Of a stretch of DNA of 64,000 nt, positions 36,801-49,151 are shown piece by piece. The DNA comes from an uncultured bacterium. GTDB taxonomy: Bacteria > Cyanobacteriota > Vampirovibrionia > Gastranaerophilales > Gastranaerophilaceae. The notes beneath the pieces were generated by a model. The model did no database searches, was not told the origin of the DNA, and saw only the letters and a program-made list of their open reading frames with translations. Numbering within the stretch: the stretch's first letter is position 1; each line of letters opens with the position of its first letter. Both the position numbers and the translations under genes were made by a program. The stretch covers positions 24,417-88,416 of the forward strand of contig CASFXY010000013.1 of assembly GCA_949298805.1 (NCBI GenBank), written 5' to 3'.

Positions 36801-37268
36801 CAAGTTGTGCAAAAAGCAACAAGAAAAGACCCTTCCAAGTTTTTAAAGACAGGAATCATTGAAGATTTAACAGGTAGAGTTGAAGTTGTTATGTTTCCTA
36901 AAACCGTTGAAACTTGCGGGCAGTATATGAATAGTGAAGAAAGAGTTATTATAAAAGGAAAAATTCAAAACCGCGAGGAACAAATTAATCTTGTTGTTCA
37001 GGAAATAAAACCGATTGGCACAATTAATCTTGTAAAAATAAAATATAAAGAAGATTTAGGTTTTGAAGAAAATATTTATTTAAAAGAAGTTCTTTCAAGA
37101 TATAGGGGTGATGACCCTGTCATTATTGATTTTGCCGATGATGATAATGAACGTGTTCAAATGCTTACAAGTTCAAATTTATGGGTAAAAAATGCCCCCC
37201 AGCTTGAAGATGATATCATGAAAGCTTTTAAAGATAAACTTGAAATGGAAGTGGTCGCGCTTAATTAA
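33819..37268 (+). CDS. dnaE: DNA polymerase III alpha subunit
   Basis: A 1149-residue replicative polymerase of the DnaE1 type. The PHP domain opens with YVPLHLHTEYSLLDGAIKI (HLHTEYSLLDG). The palm carries GPGRGSAAGSIVAYVLGIT and the catalytic PDVDIDFC at about residue 400. FNRSHSAAYAFVAYQTAYLKAHYP and the helix-hairpin-helix follow. An OB domain (about 990-1080: VTICGLLSQVVQKATRKDP) and a short C-terminal region close it. It is probably monocistronic. Its TAA shares TTAA (37265-37268) with the stop of the convergent helicase gene. Confidence 0.98.
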   Translation: MKYVPLHLHTEYSLLDGAIKIKDLFDFAKEHNMPAVALTDHGVMFGVIDMVLNAKECPEVKPLIGCEFYICEGDVINDKTTKKTLYHLVLIAKNNEGYQNLIKLDSIASTQGYYYKPRINHEMLEKYSAGIICLSACIQGEVARNILDGDEQKALEKAKWYKNLFGEDFYIELQDHGLQEQKESNPKLIQIAKDLGLKMVITNDSHYLRAQDALWHDTLLCEQTKSSKSDTNRFKFSNNEFYVKTVEELRHAFDWMDEDTFNQCIENTVEVANKCDVHIELGKSHLPSYPVPEGYTISSYFDYLCREGLKKRYGENYPKEIEERYEYERGVIEKMGFPAYFLITWDFINWAKEHGVPTGPGRGSAAGSIVAYVLGITELDPIRHHLLFERFLNPERISMPDVDIDFCKRRRGEVIDYVTRKYGEDHVCQIITFGTLAAKAALKAVCRVYDIPFSDSNKWAGMIPSAPGTKLDDALKDGMELKKLCDENEMVRRLVDEARHLEGLKNQVGTHAAGVIISHKPLDEIIPIALSKEKATTTQYPMVHIEKLGLLKMDFLGLETLTIIRDTLDLIKMRHGIDFDINKIPLDDPKTFELLKRGDTDGVFQLESGGMKKLVKDLKPTVFEDLGALVALFRPGPLESGMVKDFVDRKHGRQKIEYAHPLLEKILKDTYGTIVYQEQIMQIFQTLAGYTLGGADMVRRMMGKKKLDEMAKQKGIFIEGAAKNGMSNNDAAALFEQIESFAKYCFNRSHSAAYAFVAYQTAYLKAHYPVEYMCSILTSQADNQDKTQQYILQCQALGIKVLPPDINKSSSQFFPDGDNIRFGLASIKNVGGAVIDEIEKERKNKEFESFFDFCSRVDTKCLNKKTLESLIKAGAFAGLEKSRKQLLDNIDNVVDYVHKDKKAQSSGQVSLFAALGEEAQDLNIPTFELLGSSDDEFSDSEIQQFEHELLGIYVTSHPLSSIRDTLKYITTDTVNDILENPENDKNVTICGLLSQVVQKATRKDPSKFLKTGIIEDLTGRVEVVMFPKTVETCGQYMNSEERVIIKGKIQNREEQINLVVQEIKPIGTINLVKIKYKEDLGFEENIYLKEVLSRYRGDDPVIIDFADDDNERVQMLTSSNLWVKNAPQLEDDIMKAFKDKLEMEVVALN

Positions 37269-40200
37269 ACACTAAAGATGTCTTTAATGTCTTGGTATGT
37301 AAGTGTTTTTGCTATATTTCTGTCAATTGAAATTACACTATCTACAAGCGAGCGTTTTTTGGATTTTAGTCTTTGAATTTTTTCTTCTACGGTACCTTTT
37401 GTAATTAAGCGGTAGACAAAAACTTTCTTTGTTTGTCCGATACGATAAGCTCTGTCTGTTGCCTGGTCTTCAACAGCAGGGTTCCACCAAGGGTCATAAT
37501 GAATAACATAATCTGCACCGGTTAGGTTTAAACCGGTACCGCCCGCCTTAAGTGATACAAGGAATATTGGAATTGTTGAATCGTTATTAAATCTTTCAAC
37601 AACTTCTTGGCGATTTTTAGTAGCACCCGATAAATACTCATGCTTGATACCTTTTGTTTCAAGCCAAGATTTAATGATATCAAGCATACCTACAAACTGA
37701 CTGAACAATAAAATTCTGTGACCTTCGGAGATTATTTCTTCAAGCATTTCTTGCAAATGCTCAAATTTACCCGATTCGTTTATGCCCAAAGTACCCTCTT
37801 TGTCGTAAAGTCTGGGGTGACAGCATATTTGTCTTAATCTTAAAAGGGCAGAGAATATTGACATTCTTGATTTTTCAAGTCCGACAGTTTCAATTGATTT
37901 AAATAATTCTTCTTTTGTTGAATCAAGCACTTGTAAATATAAATCTTTTTGTTCCGGAGTAAGTTCACAATATGCAACAGATTCAATTTTATCAGGCAAG
38001 TCTTTTGCAACATCACGTTTCATGCGGCGTAAAATGAACGGAAATATTTGCCCCTTTAAGCGTTTTTCAACTGCTTTGTCCTCTTTTTCAACTATCGGAT
38101 TAACATATCGATAGTTAAATTCATTTGCATCAAATAAAAATCCGCTCATAAGAAAATCAAAAATACTCCAAAGTTCTTCTAATCTGTTTTCAATCGGAGT
38201 ACCGCTTAGAGCCAATCGGTGTTTTGATTTAAGCTCTTTTACGGCTTTTGATGTTTGTGATGTAGCATTTTTAATGTTTTGCGACTCATCCAATATTACA
38301 TAACGAAATTCAAATTTTTTTAATTCTTCTATATCTCGTCTGACAAGTGCATAAGATGTTATTATAACATCGTATTTCGGAATATTTTTAAATTGTGATT
38401 TTCTTTCAACTCCCGATAAAACAAGATATTTTAAATTAGGCGCAAATTTCTCAATTTCATTTTCCCAGTTGAATACTACCGATGTCGGGCAAATAACAAG
38501 AGATGGTTCTTTACCGTCTTTTTCTTTTGCTTTTTGCAAAAGTGTTAGTGTCTGCAAAGTTTTGCCTAGCCCCATATCATCTGCTAAAATGCCATTTAAG
38601 CCGTATTTGTATAAAAACCAAAGCCAACTGTATCCTTTTGCTTGATATTCCCGAAGGGTTGCAACGGTAGATTTTGGCAGGGGCGTATTTTCCATATTTG
38701 AAAAAGTTGAAATTTCTTTCCAAAATTTTGAAAACTTGCGCGACATTTTGAGTTTTACGCCCATTGATTCCATTTCCGAAACAACTCCGGCGCGGTAAGT
38801 TTTTACTATAAATTTGTCTTCATCATTTTTGTAAACATCGTAAGTGTTGAATGATTTTAAAAGAGATAAAATATCATCACAAGGAATTGCTGCTTGCCCT
38901 TTGCCTTTTGTATTGTAGTATTTTACTCCTTCATAAACCAAATCCTGAATTTTTTCAAATTCTATTATTTCACCGTCAACTTCGCCATGGAGTTCTATTT
39001 CAAATTTATCGGTTGATTCTTCAATGAAATCAATCGTCGCTTTAAGTTCAAAGCCTTTATTGTTTAATTTATACAGGCTCATGTCGTCTTTTTCTATAAA
39101 TTCCCAACCGTCCCCTGCTTTGTTTATGTAATAGTTATAAAAATCAATTGCATATTCTTTTTCGAGTGCAAGGTTATTGGTCTGCATTGGCGCAAAACGA
39201 CATGCAAGAAGCATTTGATAAGCACGTTCTTCAAATTGCATATCTCGTTTAACCCAATAAAGAAGGTCTTTTTCAGGTTGTTTTATTGTAACATAAGGAC
39301 TTTTCGGTGTTTTTGAATAAGGAACCTTGACACCGTCATATTCAAAATCTAAAGATGCCTTTAAAGATAAATCGTAGTCTATGCTAAGTTCCACAATGCA
39401 TTTTGGCGGACGTTTTTCGAAAGCGAGTTTTTCCATTTCTTCGCTTAAATATACGTTCATCATTTTTCTTAATTTTGGCAATTCTTCATAAATAAATTTG
39501 CCGCCTTCAGCATCTTTAATATCAGTGAATGAAGCTTTTGTAAGATATTGTGGCAAAATTGACACTTGTGCATCCGTTTGGAAAATAACATCTTTGTATC
39601 TGCCCCATTTCAATTGACGGGAAAAATAGCGTATTTCCTCAAAAGGGTACACTTCGCTGCCGTCAGGTCTTTCCCAATATAGTGATAACAAAACATTACC
39701 GACGTAGGAAATATTAACTGCAAGACACAGCTTCCAAACGTCATTGTCAAAACGAATTTTTTTATGCGTTTTGGCATCAATTACATCTTCCATTTTAGAG
39801 AGCATCTTGAAAAATTCGTCAAACTTATTTATTTGAACATCATACCAGCCTGATTTTTTATCCAGTCTTGATTGTTTTAATAGCATTTGAAACATCATTG
39901 CTTCAAGCTTTTGCGCATTGTTTAACTGAAAATTCGGGTCATTTTTTTGAGCTTCAATAACTGCTTTGAAAATCCCTTCCAAATCCCTTATTACACGTTT
40001 TGTATTTCTGTCCATAACTAAAATAGAGAAGAAATTTTGCCGTCTTTTAGGGTTAAAATGAAAAATATATCCGCCTTGAGGATTTTCAGACATAGGAAGA
40101 TCTTCATCTTTAAAAACCGGTGTTATATTTTGTTTTTCATATAAGTATTCATCCCAAAGATGATTTTTAAGTGCGGTTAAACCAAGTGCTATGGCATGTT

Positions 40201-40432
40201 TGCACCAAGGTTCATCTAAAGGACAAGAACAAGAAGGTTTTGCACTTGTTTTGTTGAACTTTATTGAAGTTTCGTAGTAGGACTTATAATTGCCTTTGAT
40301 TTTGCCCGTAACAGTCGAATCTTTAAGGTTGATTTCTTCTACCTGTCCTTTTTGAAAATATTCATAACCGCGGCGCCAACTGCCCGCTTTAGAGTTATCT
40401 TTTAAATACTTATTGTTGAATATATACTTCAC
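37265..40432 (-). CDS. SNF2-family helicase with N-terminal SWIM zinc finger
   Basis: A 1055-residue SWI2/SNF2 ATPase. Near the N-terminus CSCPLDEPWCKHAIALGL is a SWIM zinc finger (CxC...CxH). The motor carries motif I LADDMGLGKTLQTL (about residue 620), motif II as DESQ (VILDESQNIKN), LSGTPIENRLEELWSIFDFL, and C-terminal motifs LVSLKAGGTGLNLTGADYV and DQATDRAYRIGQ. Such bacterial proteins are thought to remodel protein-DNA complexes or aid transcription recycling; the exact role is unknown. It starts with GTG at 40432; no ATG or clear ribosome binding site was found. Confidence 0.92.
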   Translation of the reverse strand: MKYIFNNKYLKDNSKAGSWRRGYEYFQKGQVEEINLKDSTVTGKIKGNYKSYYETSIKFNKTSAKPSCSCPLDEPWCKHAIALGLTALKNHLWDEYLYEKQNITPVFKDEDLPMSENPQGGYIFHFNPKRRQNFFSILVMDRNTKRVIRDLEGIFKAVIEAQKNDPNFQLNNAQKLEAMMFQMLLKQSRLDKKSGWYDVQINKFDEFFKMLSKMEDVIDAKTHKKIRFDNDVWKLCLAVNISYVGNVLLSLYWERPDGSEVYPFEEIRYFSRQLKWGRYKDVIFQTDAQVSILPQYLTKASFTDIKDAEGGKFIYEELPKLRKMMNVYLSEEMEKLAFEKRPPKCIVELSIDYDLSLKASLDFEYDGVKVPYSKTPKSPYVTIKQPEKDLLYWVKRDMQFEERAYQMLLACRFAPMQTNNLALEKEYAIDFYNYYINKAGDGWEFIEKDDMSLYKLNNKGFELKATIDFIEESTDKFEIELHGEVDGEIIEFEKIQDLVYEGVKYYNTKGKGQAAIPCDDILSLLKSFNTYDVYKNDEDKFIVKTYRAGVVSEMESMGVKLKMSRKFSKFWKEISTFSNMENTPLPKSTVATLREYQAKGYSWLWFLYKYGLNGILADDMGLGKTLQTLTLLQKAKEKDGKEPSLVICPTSVVFNWENEIEKFAPNLKYLVLSGVERKSQFKNIPKYDVIITSYALVRRDIEELKKFEFRYVILDESQNIKNATSQTSKAVKELKSKHRLALSGTPIENRLEELWSIFDFLMSGFLFDANEFNYRYVNPIVEKEDKAVEKRLKGQIFPFILRRMKRDVAKDLPDKIESVAYCELTPEQKDLYLQVLDSTKEELFKSIETVGLEKSRMSIFSALLRLRQICCHPRLYDKEGTLGINESGKFEHLQEMLEEIISEGHRILLFSQFVGMLDIIKSWLETKGIKHEYLSGATKNRQEVVERFNNDSTIPIFLVSLKAGGTGLNLTGADYVIHYDPWWNPAVEDQATDRAYRIGQTKKVFVYRLITKGTVEEKIQRLKSKKRSLVDSVISIDRNIAKTLTYQDIKDIFSV

Positions 40433-40569
40433 AAAAATGCCTAAAATGCTAAAAAGCCAAACTTCACTTCAACTAACATCCAAGTTATTAAACTAAACAG
40501 TAAAACCCATTCTCCAAAAAGGTTATCTAATCGCTTAACAACTACACTGATAAAATAACATTAATTTAT
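40433..40569. other. Intergenic region upstream of the helicase gene
   Basis: The 137 bp between the helicase start and the terminator hold no open frame longer than about 16 codons. No convincing -35/-10 pair or ribosome binding site was identified. It presumably contains the helicase promoter. Confidence 0.4.
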
Positions 40570-40604
40570 AAAAAAAGCAAGGGTTTTTTACCCCTGCTTT
40601 TTTA
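40570..40604 (-). terminator. Intrinsic terminator after the second SIMPL gene
   Basis: A long A/T-capped hairpin (AAAAAAGCA/TGCTTTTTT with an inner GGG/CCC, one mismatch) lies 17 bp past the SIMPL stop. It ends the ligA-SIMPL transcript. Confidence 0.8.
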
Positions 40605-40620
40605 TATTTTTGAGTGCTGA

Positions 40621-41351
40621 CTATTTTACAAAATAATTAGCATTTACAGTTGCAAACATTTTAATTGTGCCAAGTTCGGTCGGGATTGCAGATTCTGCGG
40701 CACTATCAGACGAGCCAGATGCGAATTTGGCGCTATTCATGAGTCTTGCTCGAGGATAGTAGTATGAATTATCGCCCGAGCAGCTTGCATTGATTGATTT
40801 TATCCCCGTAACATAGCTGCCTGCTGCTTTTGCGGTTTCATTAGCTCTTGATTTTGAAAGCACAACAGCTTCTTTAATTAAGTCATTACAAGCATTTTGA
40901 GTATTATCAAGCGAGAAATTTAAATCTCCAACCCTTGTTGCACCGTTTTGAAGTCCTTTGCTGATTACTTTTCCTAACTTGTCAGTATTTTTTAAAGTAA
41001 CTTGAAAACCGTTTGTAACGTTATATTGTACAAATTCTCTTTTATCGTTTTTGTACCTGTATTCAGGATTTGCACTAAAATTAATTGTTTTAATGCTATC
41101 ACCTTTTGTTGTGTCTAGTTCTTTTTTAACCGCTTCAAGCGCCTTTTGAGTTTCTTGTTTATTCTTCTCCGTTGCAATGTTTAAATCTTTGTCTGATGTT
41201 TCAATATAGAATTTAAAATTTGCAATGTTTGGCGCAAATTCCTGCTCTGCTTTTGTACTTACACTAACATAACCGCGTTCTTCTTCTGCACTAAATGTGC
41301 AATTTGCACTTAAAATAACTCCCAGAACAGCTGCCGCAACTAAAACTTTTT

Positions 41352-41355
<4 letters not shown>
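40621..41355 (-). CDS. Periplasmic SIMPL domain (DUF541) protein
   Basis: A 244-residue exported protein (signal peptide MKKVLVAAAVLGVILSANCTFSA) with a SIMPL domain: RGYVSVSTKAEQEFAPNIANF, and IKEAVVLSKSRANETAKAAG as the conserved helix. Role unknown; family members are linked to outer-membrane or stress functions. AAGGAGG is 5 nt before the ATG and lies inside the reading frame that continues ligA. The ATG overlaps the TGA of that frame as ATGA, showing ancestral coupling to ligA. It is unrelated in position to the other SIMPL gene at 4765. Confidence 0.88.
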
Positions 41356-44696
<3,341 letters not shown>

Positions 44697-44700
<4 letters not shown>

Positions 44701-45830
44701 AAAGAGCTGTAATAATTGTAATAGATTCCATGGGAATAGGTGCAATAGAAGATGCCTGTGAATACGGTGATGATTTAACCTGTAATACTTTATGTAATCT
44801 TGCGCAGGCTACAGGGGGTCTGAATGTCCCAAACTTTGAAAAACTGGGTTTAGGAAATATAAAAGATATTAAAGGGGTTAAAAAAACAGACACACCGCTT
44901 GCAAAATATGGCATTATGAAAATGAAATCAATGGGCAAGGATACAACAACAGGACATTGGGAAATAGCAGGACTCGTTTTAGAGCATCCTTTTAAAACTT
45001 ATAAAGAATTCCCTTGCGAAATTATTGATGAATTTATAAAAAAAACCGGTTGCAAGGGCATTTTGGGTAATATCCCCGCTTCGGGCACAAAAATCATAGA
45101 TGATTTACATAACGAACACAAAAAAACAAAATATCCTATAATTTACACAAGTGCGGACAGTGTTTTTCAAATTGCGGTTGACATAGATGTAATACCGCTT
45201 GAAACACTTTATGATTGGTGCAAAATTGCAAGAAAAATTTTAGATGAGGGCAATTGGGGTATTTCTCGTGTTATAGCAAGACCTTATCGAATAATTGACT
45301 CTAAGCCAACACGTATAAGTAAATTTAGACATGATTATTCGGTATCACCGCCAAAACCAACGCTTTTAAACAATATTGTTGATTGTGGAAAAAAAGTTTT
45401 ATCAATAGGAAAAATTAAAGACATATTTGTAAACTCCGGGATAAGTGAGGCAATTCCCACAGGTTCTAATAAAGAAGGACTTGAGGCAACTTTAAAGTCC
45501 ATCAAAGAAAAAAAATGGGATTTAATTTTTACCAATCTTGTAGACACTGATATGTTGTATGGTCACAGGCGTGATGCTTTTGGTTACAAGGGCGCAATTG
45601 AACAGGTTGATTTATACTTGGGTGAAATTCTATCTTCATTAGACGAAAATGACTTACTTATAATTACGGCAGATCATGGTTGTGACCCTACATTTAGAGG
45701 AACTGACCATACGCGTGAAATGGTGCCGATTTTAGTGTATAATAAAAATCTAAAAGGTGAAAATGTAGGTGTATTGCCTTCATTTGTTTATGTCAGTGAT
45801 ATTGTTAAAAATTGGCTTGATATTATTTAA
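44697..45830 (+). CDS. deoB: Phosphopentomutase
   Basis: A 377-residue DeoB of the alkaline phosphatase superfamily. VIDSMGIGA carries the first metal Asp, KDTTTGHWEIAGL the phosphothreonine nucleophile loop, and TADHGCDPTFRGTDHTRE the second metal site. It interconverts (deoxy)ribose-1- and 5-phosphate in nucleoside salvage. Translation is coupled to the decarboxylase gene by an ATGA overlap. The next gene, at the head of the flagellar cluster, follows after 20 nt. Confidence 0.97.
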
Positions 45831-45850
45831 AAAATCATTAAAGGTACTAA

Positions 45851-46816
45851 ATGAACAATTTTAACCCGTCAGGGTATTTAACAAGGCTTGTAAGAAATAT
45901 TATAAATAATCAAATCAGGCCACAAACACAGTTAAATGCAGCAGGAACTTTTGCAAATTCCCTTTCTGCCGGTACTGCTAAAACTCCGCAAAAACAAACG
46001 CTTTCTCCCGAACTTAAAATGACACCTATGGAGGTTGAGCAAACTTCAAAATATGTAAAAGAGCTATTAAATCTACCAAAAGATATAACACAAGTAGTGT
46101 CGCAAATGGTGGCAAACAAAACGGTAACAACCGCACAAAATATGCAGCTTCTTTTGCTTATCTCGAGTGGGAAAATTGACCTTAATCAAATGGTATTTTT
46201 ATTAAACGACAATACAAAAGTTGCAATGCAGAAACTTGTTCAGACACTTTCGCAAGCTGCAAAAATGGGCGTAACCGATACTGCGCAATTAAAAGATTTA
46301 ATTAATACTTTAGGTGTTATAAGTGCTACTACAACAGATTCCGCCTCGGCACTTAAAAATTTTATTTTATTATATTTGCCATGGTTACCGCTCAATACAA
46401 CCGGAGAAAATCTCGACTTTGATATAGATGTTTTTGATAAGAGTAATTCTGATGATGAGAGCGAATTGCAAAGTATAACAATACTTATTCAAACAATGAA
46501 TTTTTCAAATATAAAAGCAACTCTTGAGATGGCACAAAACGGCAAAATTGAAATTTTATTGAATTGTATAGAATCTTTTCCGCGCGAGAAGGTTTTAACG
46601 ATATTGAAAAAAGAATCCGAAAATTTAAATATTCAATCGGGTTTAATTATTGAAACAACAAAAAAAGAAATACCAAAGGATGAAATTAAAAGAACTCGTG
46701 CTGAAATTTCGGCATCCTCTTGTGTTTCGCCACAATTAATGTTAATGGCTCATGCAGTTATAAAAATTGTATTTAAAATAGATAAGGATTTTTCAAATTT
46801 GACTTTTCAAAAATAA
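45851..46816 (+). CDS. Hypothetical protein, possibly FliK-like
   Basis: A 321-residue protein without signal peptide. The N-terminal 60 residues are Asn/Gln/Thr-rich, as in flagellar export substrates. The middle is helical (TTAQNMQLLLLISSGKIDLN). The region at about 215-270 (FSNIKATLEMAQNGKIEIL and then EKVLTILKKESENLNIQSG) has the strand-helix pattern of the FliK C-terminal domain. Together with its place directly before rod genes, a hook-length-control role is possible but not proven. AAAGG precedes the ATG. Confidence 0.45.
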   Translation: MNNFNPSGYLTRLVRNIINNQIRPQTQLNAAGTFANSLSAGTAKTPQKQTLSPELKMTPMEVEQTSKYVKELLNLPKDITQVVSQMVANKTVTTAQNMQLLLLISSGKIDLNQMVFLLNDNTKVAMQKLVQTLSQAAKMGVTDTAQLKDLINTLGVISATTTDSASALKNFILLYLPWLPLNTTGENLDFDIDVFDKSNSDDESELQSITILIQTMNFSNIKATLEMAQNGKIEILLNCIESFPREKVLTILKKESENLNIQSGLIIETTKKEIPKDEIKRTRAEISASSCVSPQLMLMAHAVIKIVFKIDKDFSNLTFQK

Positions 46817-46842
46817 CCATTAAAAAAATATATGGGTTATTT
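46811..46842 (+). other. Weak inverted repeat before the rod genes
   Basis: AAATAACC (46811-46818) and GGTTATTT (46835-46842) form an 8-bp stem just after the FliK-like stop. There is no T-run. It could be a weak attenuator or processing site; evidence is thin. Confidence 0.25.
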
Positions 46843-46914
46843 GGTGTATTTTATAAAGGTTCCCCTGAGCAAAATTAATATCTTGCCGACGTATGTTAAA
46901 AAAGGAGTAACAAA

Positions 46915-47613
46915 ATGAAACTGCAAGGCGGTGTAAGTCTTTCAAAATCAGGACTTGGGATGTCAATTTCAGCCATGCACCTTGGTATGGAATTGATGGG
47001 TATAGGATCCGAAAACATTACAGGTTCAGATAAAGTCGGCTACCAAAGAAAAGAGCCTGTTGTGTCATCTTTTGCTCAATATATAGGCGTGCATGCGCTC
47101 TCAACCGCGGTTGACGATCAAGTAGGCAGAATTATTGTTTCACAAAGTCCTTTAGATGTCGCACTGAGCGAAAAAGGTTATTTTCAACTTTTACATAATG
47201 ACGGAACAATAGAACTTACTCGTGACGGGCGTTTTCATTTAAATAAAGACGGTGAACTTTTAAGTGTAAAAGGCTACAAAGTTCTTTCTGCCGGAGGCGA
47301 ACCAATTGTATTACCTAAAATGCCTGATGAATTAAAAGATATAAAAATCTCAAAAGATGGTTCTGTTGCTGTTTTTGACAGTTCTACAAGGAAAATGATT
47401 GATGCGGGCAAAATCGCCGTTGTATCATCACAAGGTGCGCTTGTAACGGAACCATGTGTTCAACAGCAGTGTTTGGAATATTCAAACGTATCTTTACAAC
47501 AGGAATTTATGGAACTTGTACCTGTTAAAAGAAACTTTGATGCAAACAGACAGCTTTTTATGTTACAAAACAGTAAATTATCAAGAGCAATACAAGAACT
47601 AGGAAGTGCATAG
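46915..47613 (+). CDS. Flagellar basal-body rod protein, FlgF/FlgG family
   Basis: A 232-residue rod protein. It has the typical central beta domain (LDVALSEKGYFQLLHNDGTIELTRDGRFHLNKDGEL) and a C-terminal coiled helix (VSLQQEFMELVPVKRNFDANRQLF, where the family has VNLAEEMVNLI..QRAFEANSK). The N-terminal ANNIANA motif is degraded to SENITGSDKVGYQR. It is most likely the FlgF-like proximal rod subunit paired with FlgG next door. AAAAGGAG precedes the ATG; it leads the four-gene rod operon. Confidence 0.85.
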   Translation: MKLQGGVSLSKSGLGMSISAMHLGMELMGIGSENITGSDKVGYQRKEPVVSSFAQYIGVHALSTAVDDQVGRIIVSQSPLDVALSEKGYFQLLHNDGTIELTRDGRFHLNKDGELLSVKGYKVLSAGGEPIVLPKMPDELKDIKISKDGSVAVFDSSTRKMIDAGKIAVVSSQGALVTEPCVQQQCLEYSNVSLQQEFMELVPVKRNFDANRQLFMLQNSKLSRAIQELGSA

Positions 47614-47617
47614 ATAA

Positions 47618-48340
47618 ATGTATAGCGGCTACAATTTACAGGGTATAATGCGAAGAAGCACAATAAATACTCTGCATCAATTTGAAAAATTCGGATATTA
47701 TTCTCAAAACATTGCAAATGCCAATACCCATGGTTATAAAGCAATGCGTTTTGACGATGTATTGGATGAACAAGGCTATGTGTCGGGTGCAGTGCGTACA
47801 AACCATGCGCAAGGTTCTTTTCAACTTACTCAAAACCCGCTTGATATTGGTCTTAAAGGACCAGGGTATATGCCCGTAACATCTGTCGGCGGAGAAATAT
47901 ATTACACGCGCGATGGCTCTTTTACCCTAAACAAAGACGGCTATCTGGTTACAACAACAGGTGACTTGGTAGGCGGCGGCATAAGAATCGATGCAACCAG
48001 TGTAAAAACTGAAATACGCCCTAATGGCGAGGTTTATACTTATAAAGATCCGGCAGGTGAAGGCGAATATTGCGGTACAATTCCTCTTGTCCAGTTTGCA
48101 AATCCTGAGGGACTTGAAGAAGTGGGTAAAAACCGCTACAGGGCAACTGAAAATTCCGGTGAAATCGTGCTTATAGAAAATCACAACAGAATAGCTCAAT
48201 ATGGAATTGAGCGCTCAAATGTCGATATTTTTGCATCTGTCGATGAAATTATGCGCTTAAATACCTCACTTTTAGCTTCAACATCACTTATGAAAGCGGT
48301 TGGAGATATGTATGATAAAGCAATTAATATAAGGGATTAA
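47618..48340 (+). CDS. flgG: Flagellar distal rod protein FlgG-like
   Basis: A 240-residue protein. YYSQNIANANTHGYKAMRF is the conserved N-terminal rod motif, LDIGLKGPGYMPVTSVGGEIYYTRDGSFTLNKDGYLVTTTG is the family core, and the last 50 residues form the coiled C-terminus (FASVDEIMRLNTSLLASTS). It is somewhat shorter than enteric FlgG (260 residues). It starts 4 nt after the previous stop. With its neighbour it should form the proximal and distal rod. Confidence 0.85.
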   Translation: MYSGYNLQGIMRRSTINTLHQFEKFGYYSQNIANANTHGYKAMRFDDVLDEQGYVSGAVRTNHAQGSFQLTQNPLDIGLKGPGYMPVTSVGGEIYYTRDGSFTLNKDGYLVTTTGDLVGGGIRIDATSVKTEIRPNGEVYTYKDPAGEGEYCGTIPLVQFANPEGLEEVGKNRYRATENSGEIVLIENHNRIAQYGIERSNVDIFASVDEIMRLNTSLLASTSLMKAVGDMYDKAINIRD

Positions 48341-48343
48341 TAA

Positions 48344-48688
48344 ATGTATTCACCCGTAAATTCACTTGAAAAATCACAACTTTTAATGGACTTAATTGCT
48401 GCAAGGCAAGAGGCGGTTTCAGCAAATATTGCTAATATGGACACGCCTAATTATGTTAGAAAGGATATTGAATTTTCACAATATTTAAATACTATGAATT
48501 CAAATCTTGAAACAAAATTAAGCCAAAAATTAGGTCCTTCAGGCGTTATGGAACCTCAAAGTCAGACATTAACCGCAGAAGACGAATTGGCTCTTATGCA
48601 GAAAAATTCCATTTTATATGCTGTTGCTGCTCGTCAGATGTCAAATACCATAACGGAATTAAAAACGGTTATTAATGTTGGTAAGTAA
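48344..48688 (+). CDS. flgB: Flagellar basal-body rod protein FlgB
   Basis: A 114-residue rod protein. RQEAVSANIANMDTPNYVRKD carries the family's N-ANxDTPxY motif, which is diagnostic of FlgB. The C-terminal half is helical (LMQKNSILYAVAARQMSNTI). It sits 3 nt after FlgG and 18 nt before FlgC. FlgB is normally the most proximal rod protein, at the MS ring. Confidence 0.92.
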   Translation: MYSPVNSLEKSQLLMDLIAARQEAVSANIANMDTPNYVRKDIEFSQYLNTMNSNLETKLSQKLGPSGVMEPQSQTLTAEDELALMQKNSILYAVAARQMSNTITELKTVINVGK

Positions 48689-48706
48689 TTGAAAGGTTGT
48701 TTATAA

Positions 48707-49150
48707 ATGGGTATAATGGATGCTTTTGAAGTAGGTGCCGGCGGTTTAAGGGCACATGGTAAAAGGATAGAAATTGCGGCAAGAAACGTTGCAAATATGG
48801 ATACTCCCAATTATGTAAGAAAAATCCCCGTATTAAATGCAACAGAAGATATTTCTTTTGCCGGACTTTTAAACACAATGAAAGAAGATGTCTTTGGTGT
48901 GGGTACAATCCCTTTTTTGGAAGGTGGAGTTAAATTTACAGGGGTTGTTGAAGATCCTACACCTGCCGAAAAAGTTTATCGCCCCGGACATCCTGATGCT
49001 GATAGCGAGGGTTATGTAAGGATGTCAAATGTTAACCCTATGGTTGATATTGCCGATGCTACATTAGCACAAAGGGCTTATGAAGCATCATTGGGTGTAA
49101 TGTCAATTACCAAATCCATGGCAAGTCGTGCTATTGAAATAGGCAGATAG
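48707..49150 (+). CDS. flgC: Flagellar basal-body rod protein FlgC
   Basis: A 147-residue rod protein. The C-terminal block YRPGHPDADSEGYVRMSNVNPM and then AYEASLGVMSITKSMASRAIEIG is classical FlgC. The N-terminal motif reads NVANMDTPNYVRK, the same eleven residues as in FlgB, where FlgC usually has a different sequence (NIANxxTT). GAAAGG precedes the ATG. It ends the rod operon, two bases from the convergent transglycosylase stop. Confidence 0.92.
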   Translation: MGIMDAFEVGAGGLRAHGKRIEIAARNVANMDTPNYVRKIPVLNATEDISFAGLLNTMKEDVFGVGTIPFLEGGVKFTGVVEDPTPAEKVYRPGHPDADSEGYVRMSNVNPMVDIADATLAQRAYEASLGVMSITKSMASRAIEIGR

Positions 49151-49151
49151 T

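Noticed and set aside
40433..40569. Small open frames upstream of the helicase gene
   Set aside because: The longest are about 16 codons with no ribosome binding site or recognisable sequence.
46854..46890. Sigma-28-like elements before the rod operon: TAAAGGTT at 46854 and GCCGAC at 46885
   Set aside because: The spacing between TAAA and GCCGA is 27 nt where the flagellar sigma factor needs about 15. I do not call it a FliA promoter.
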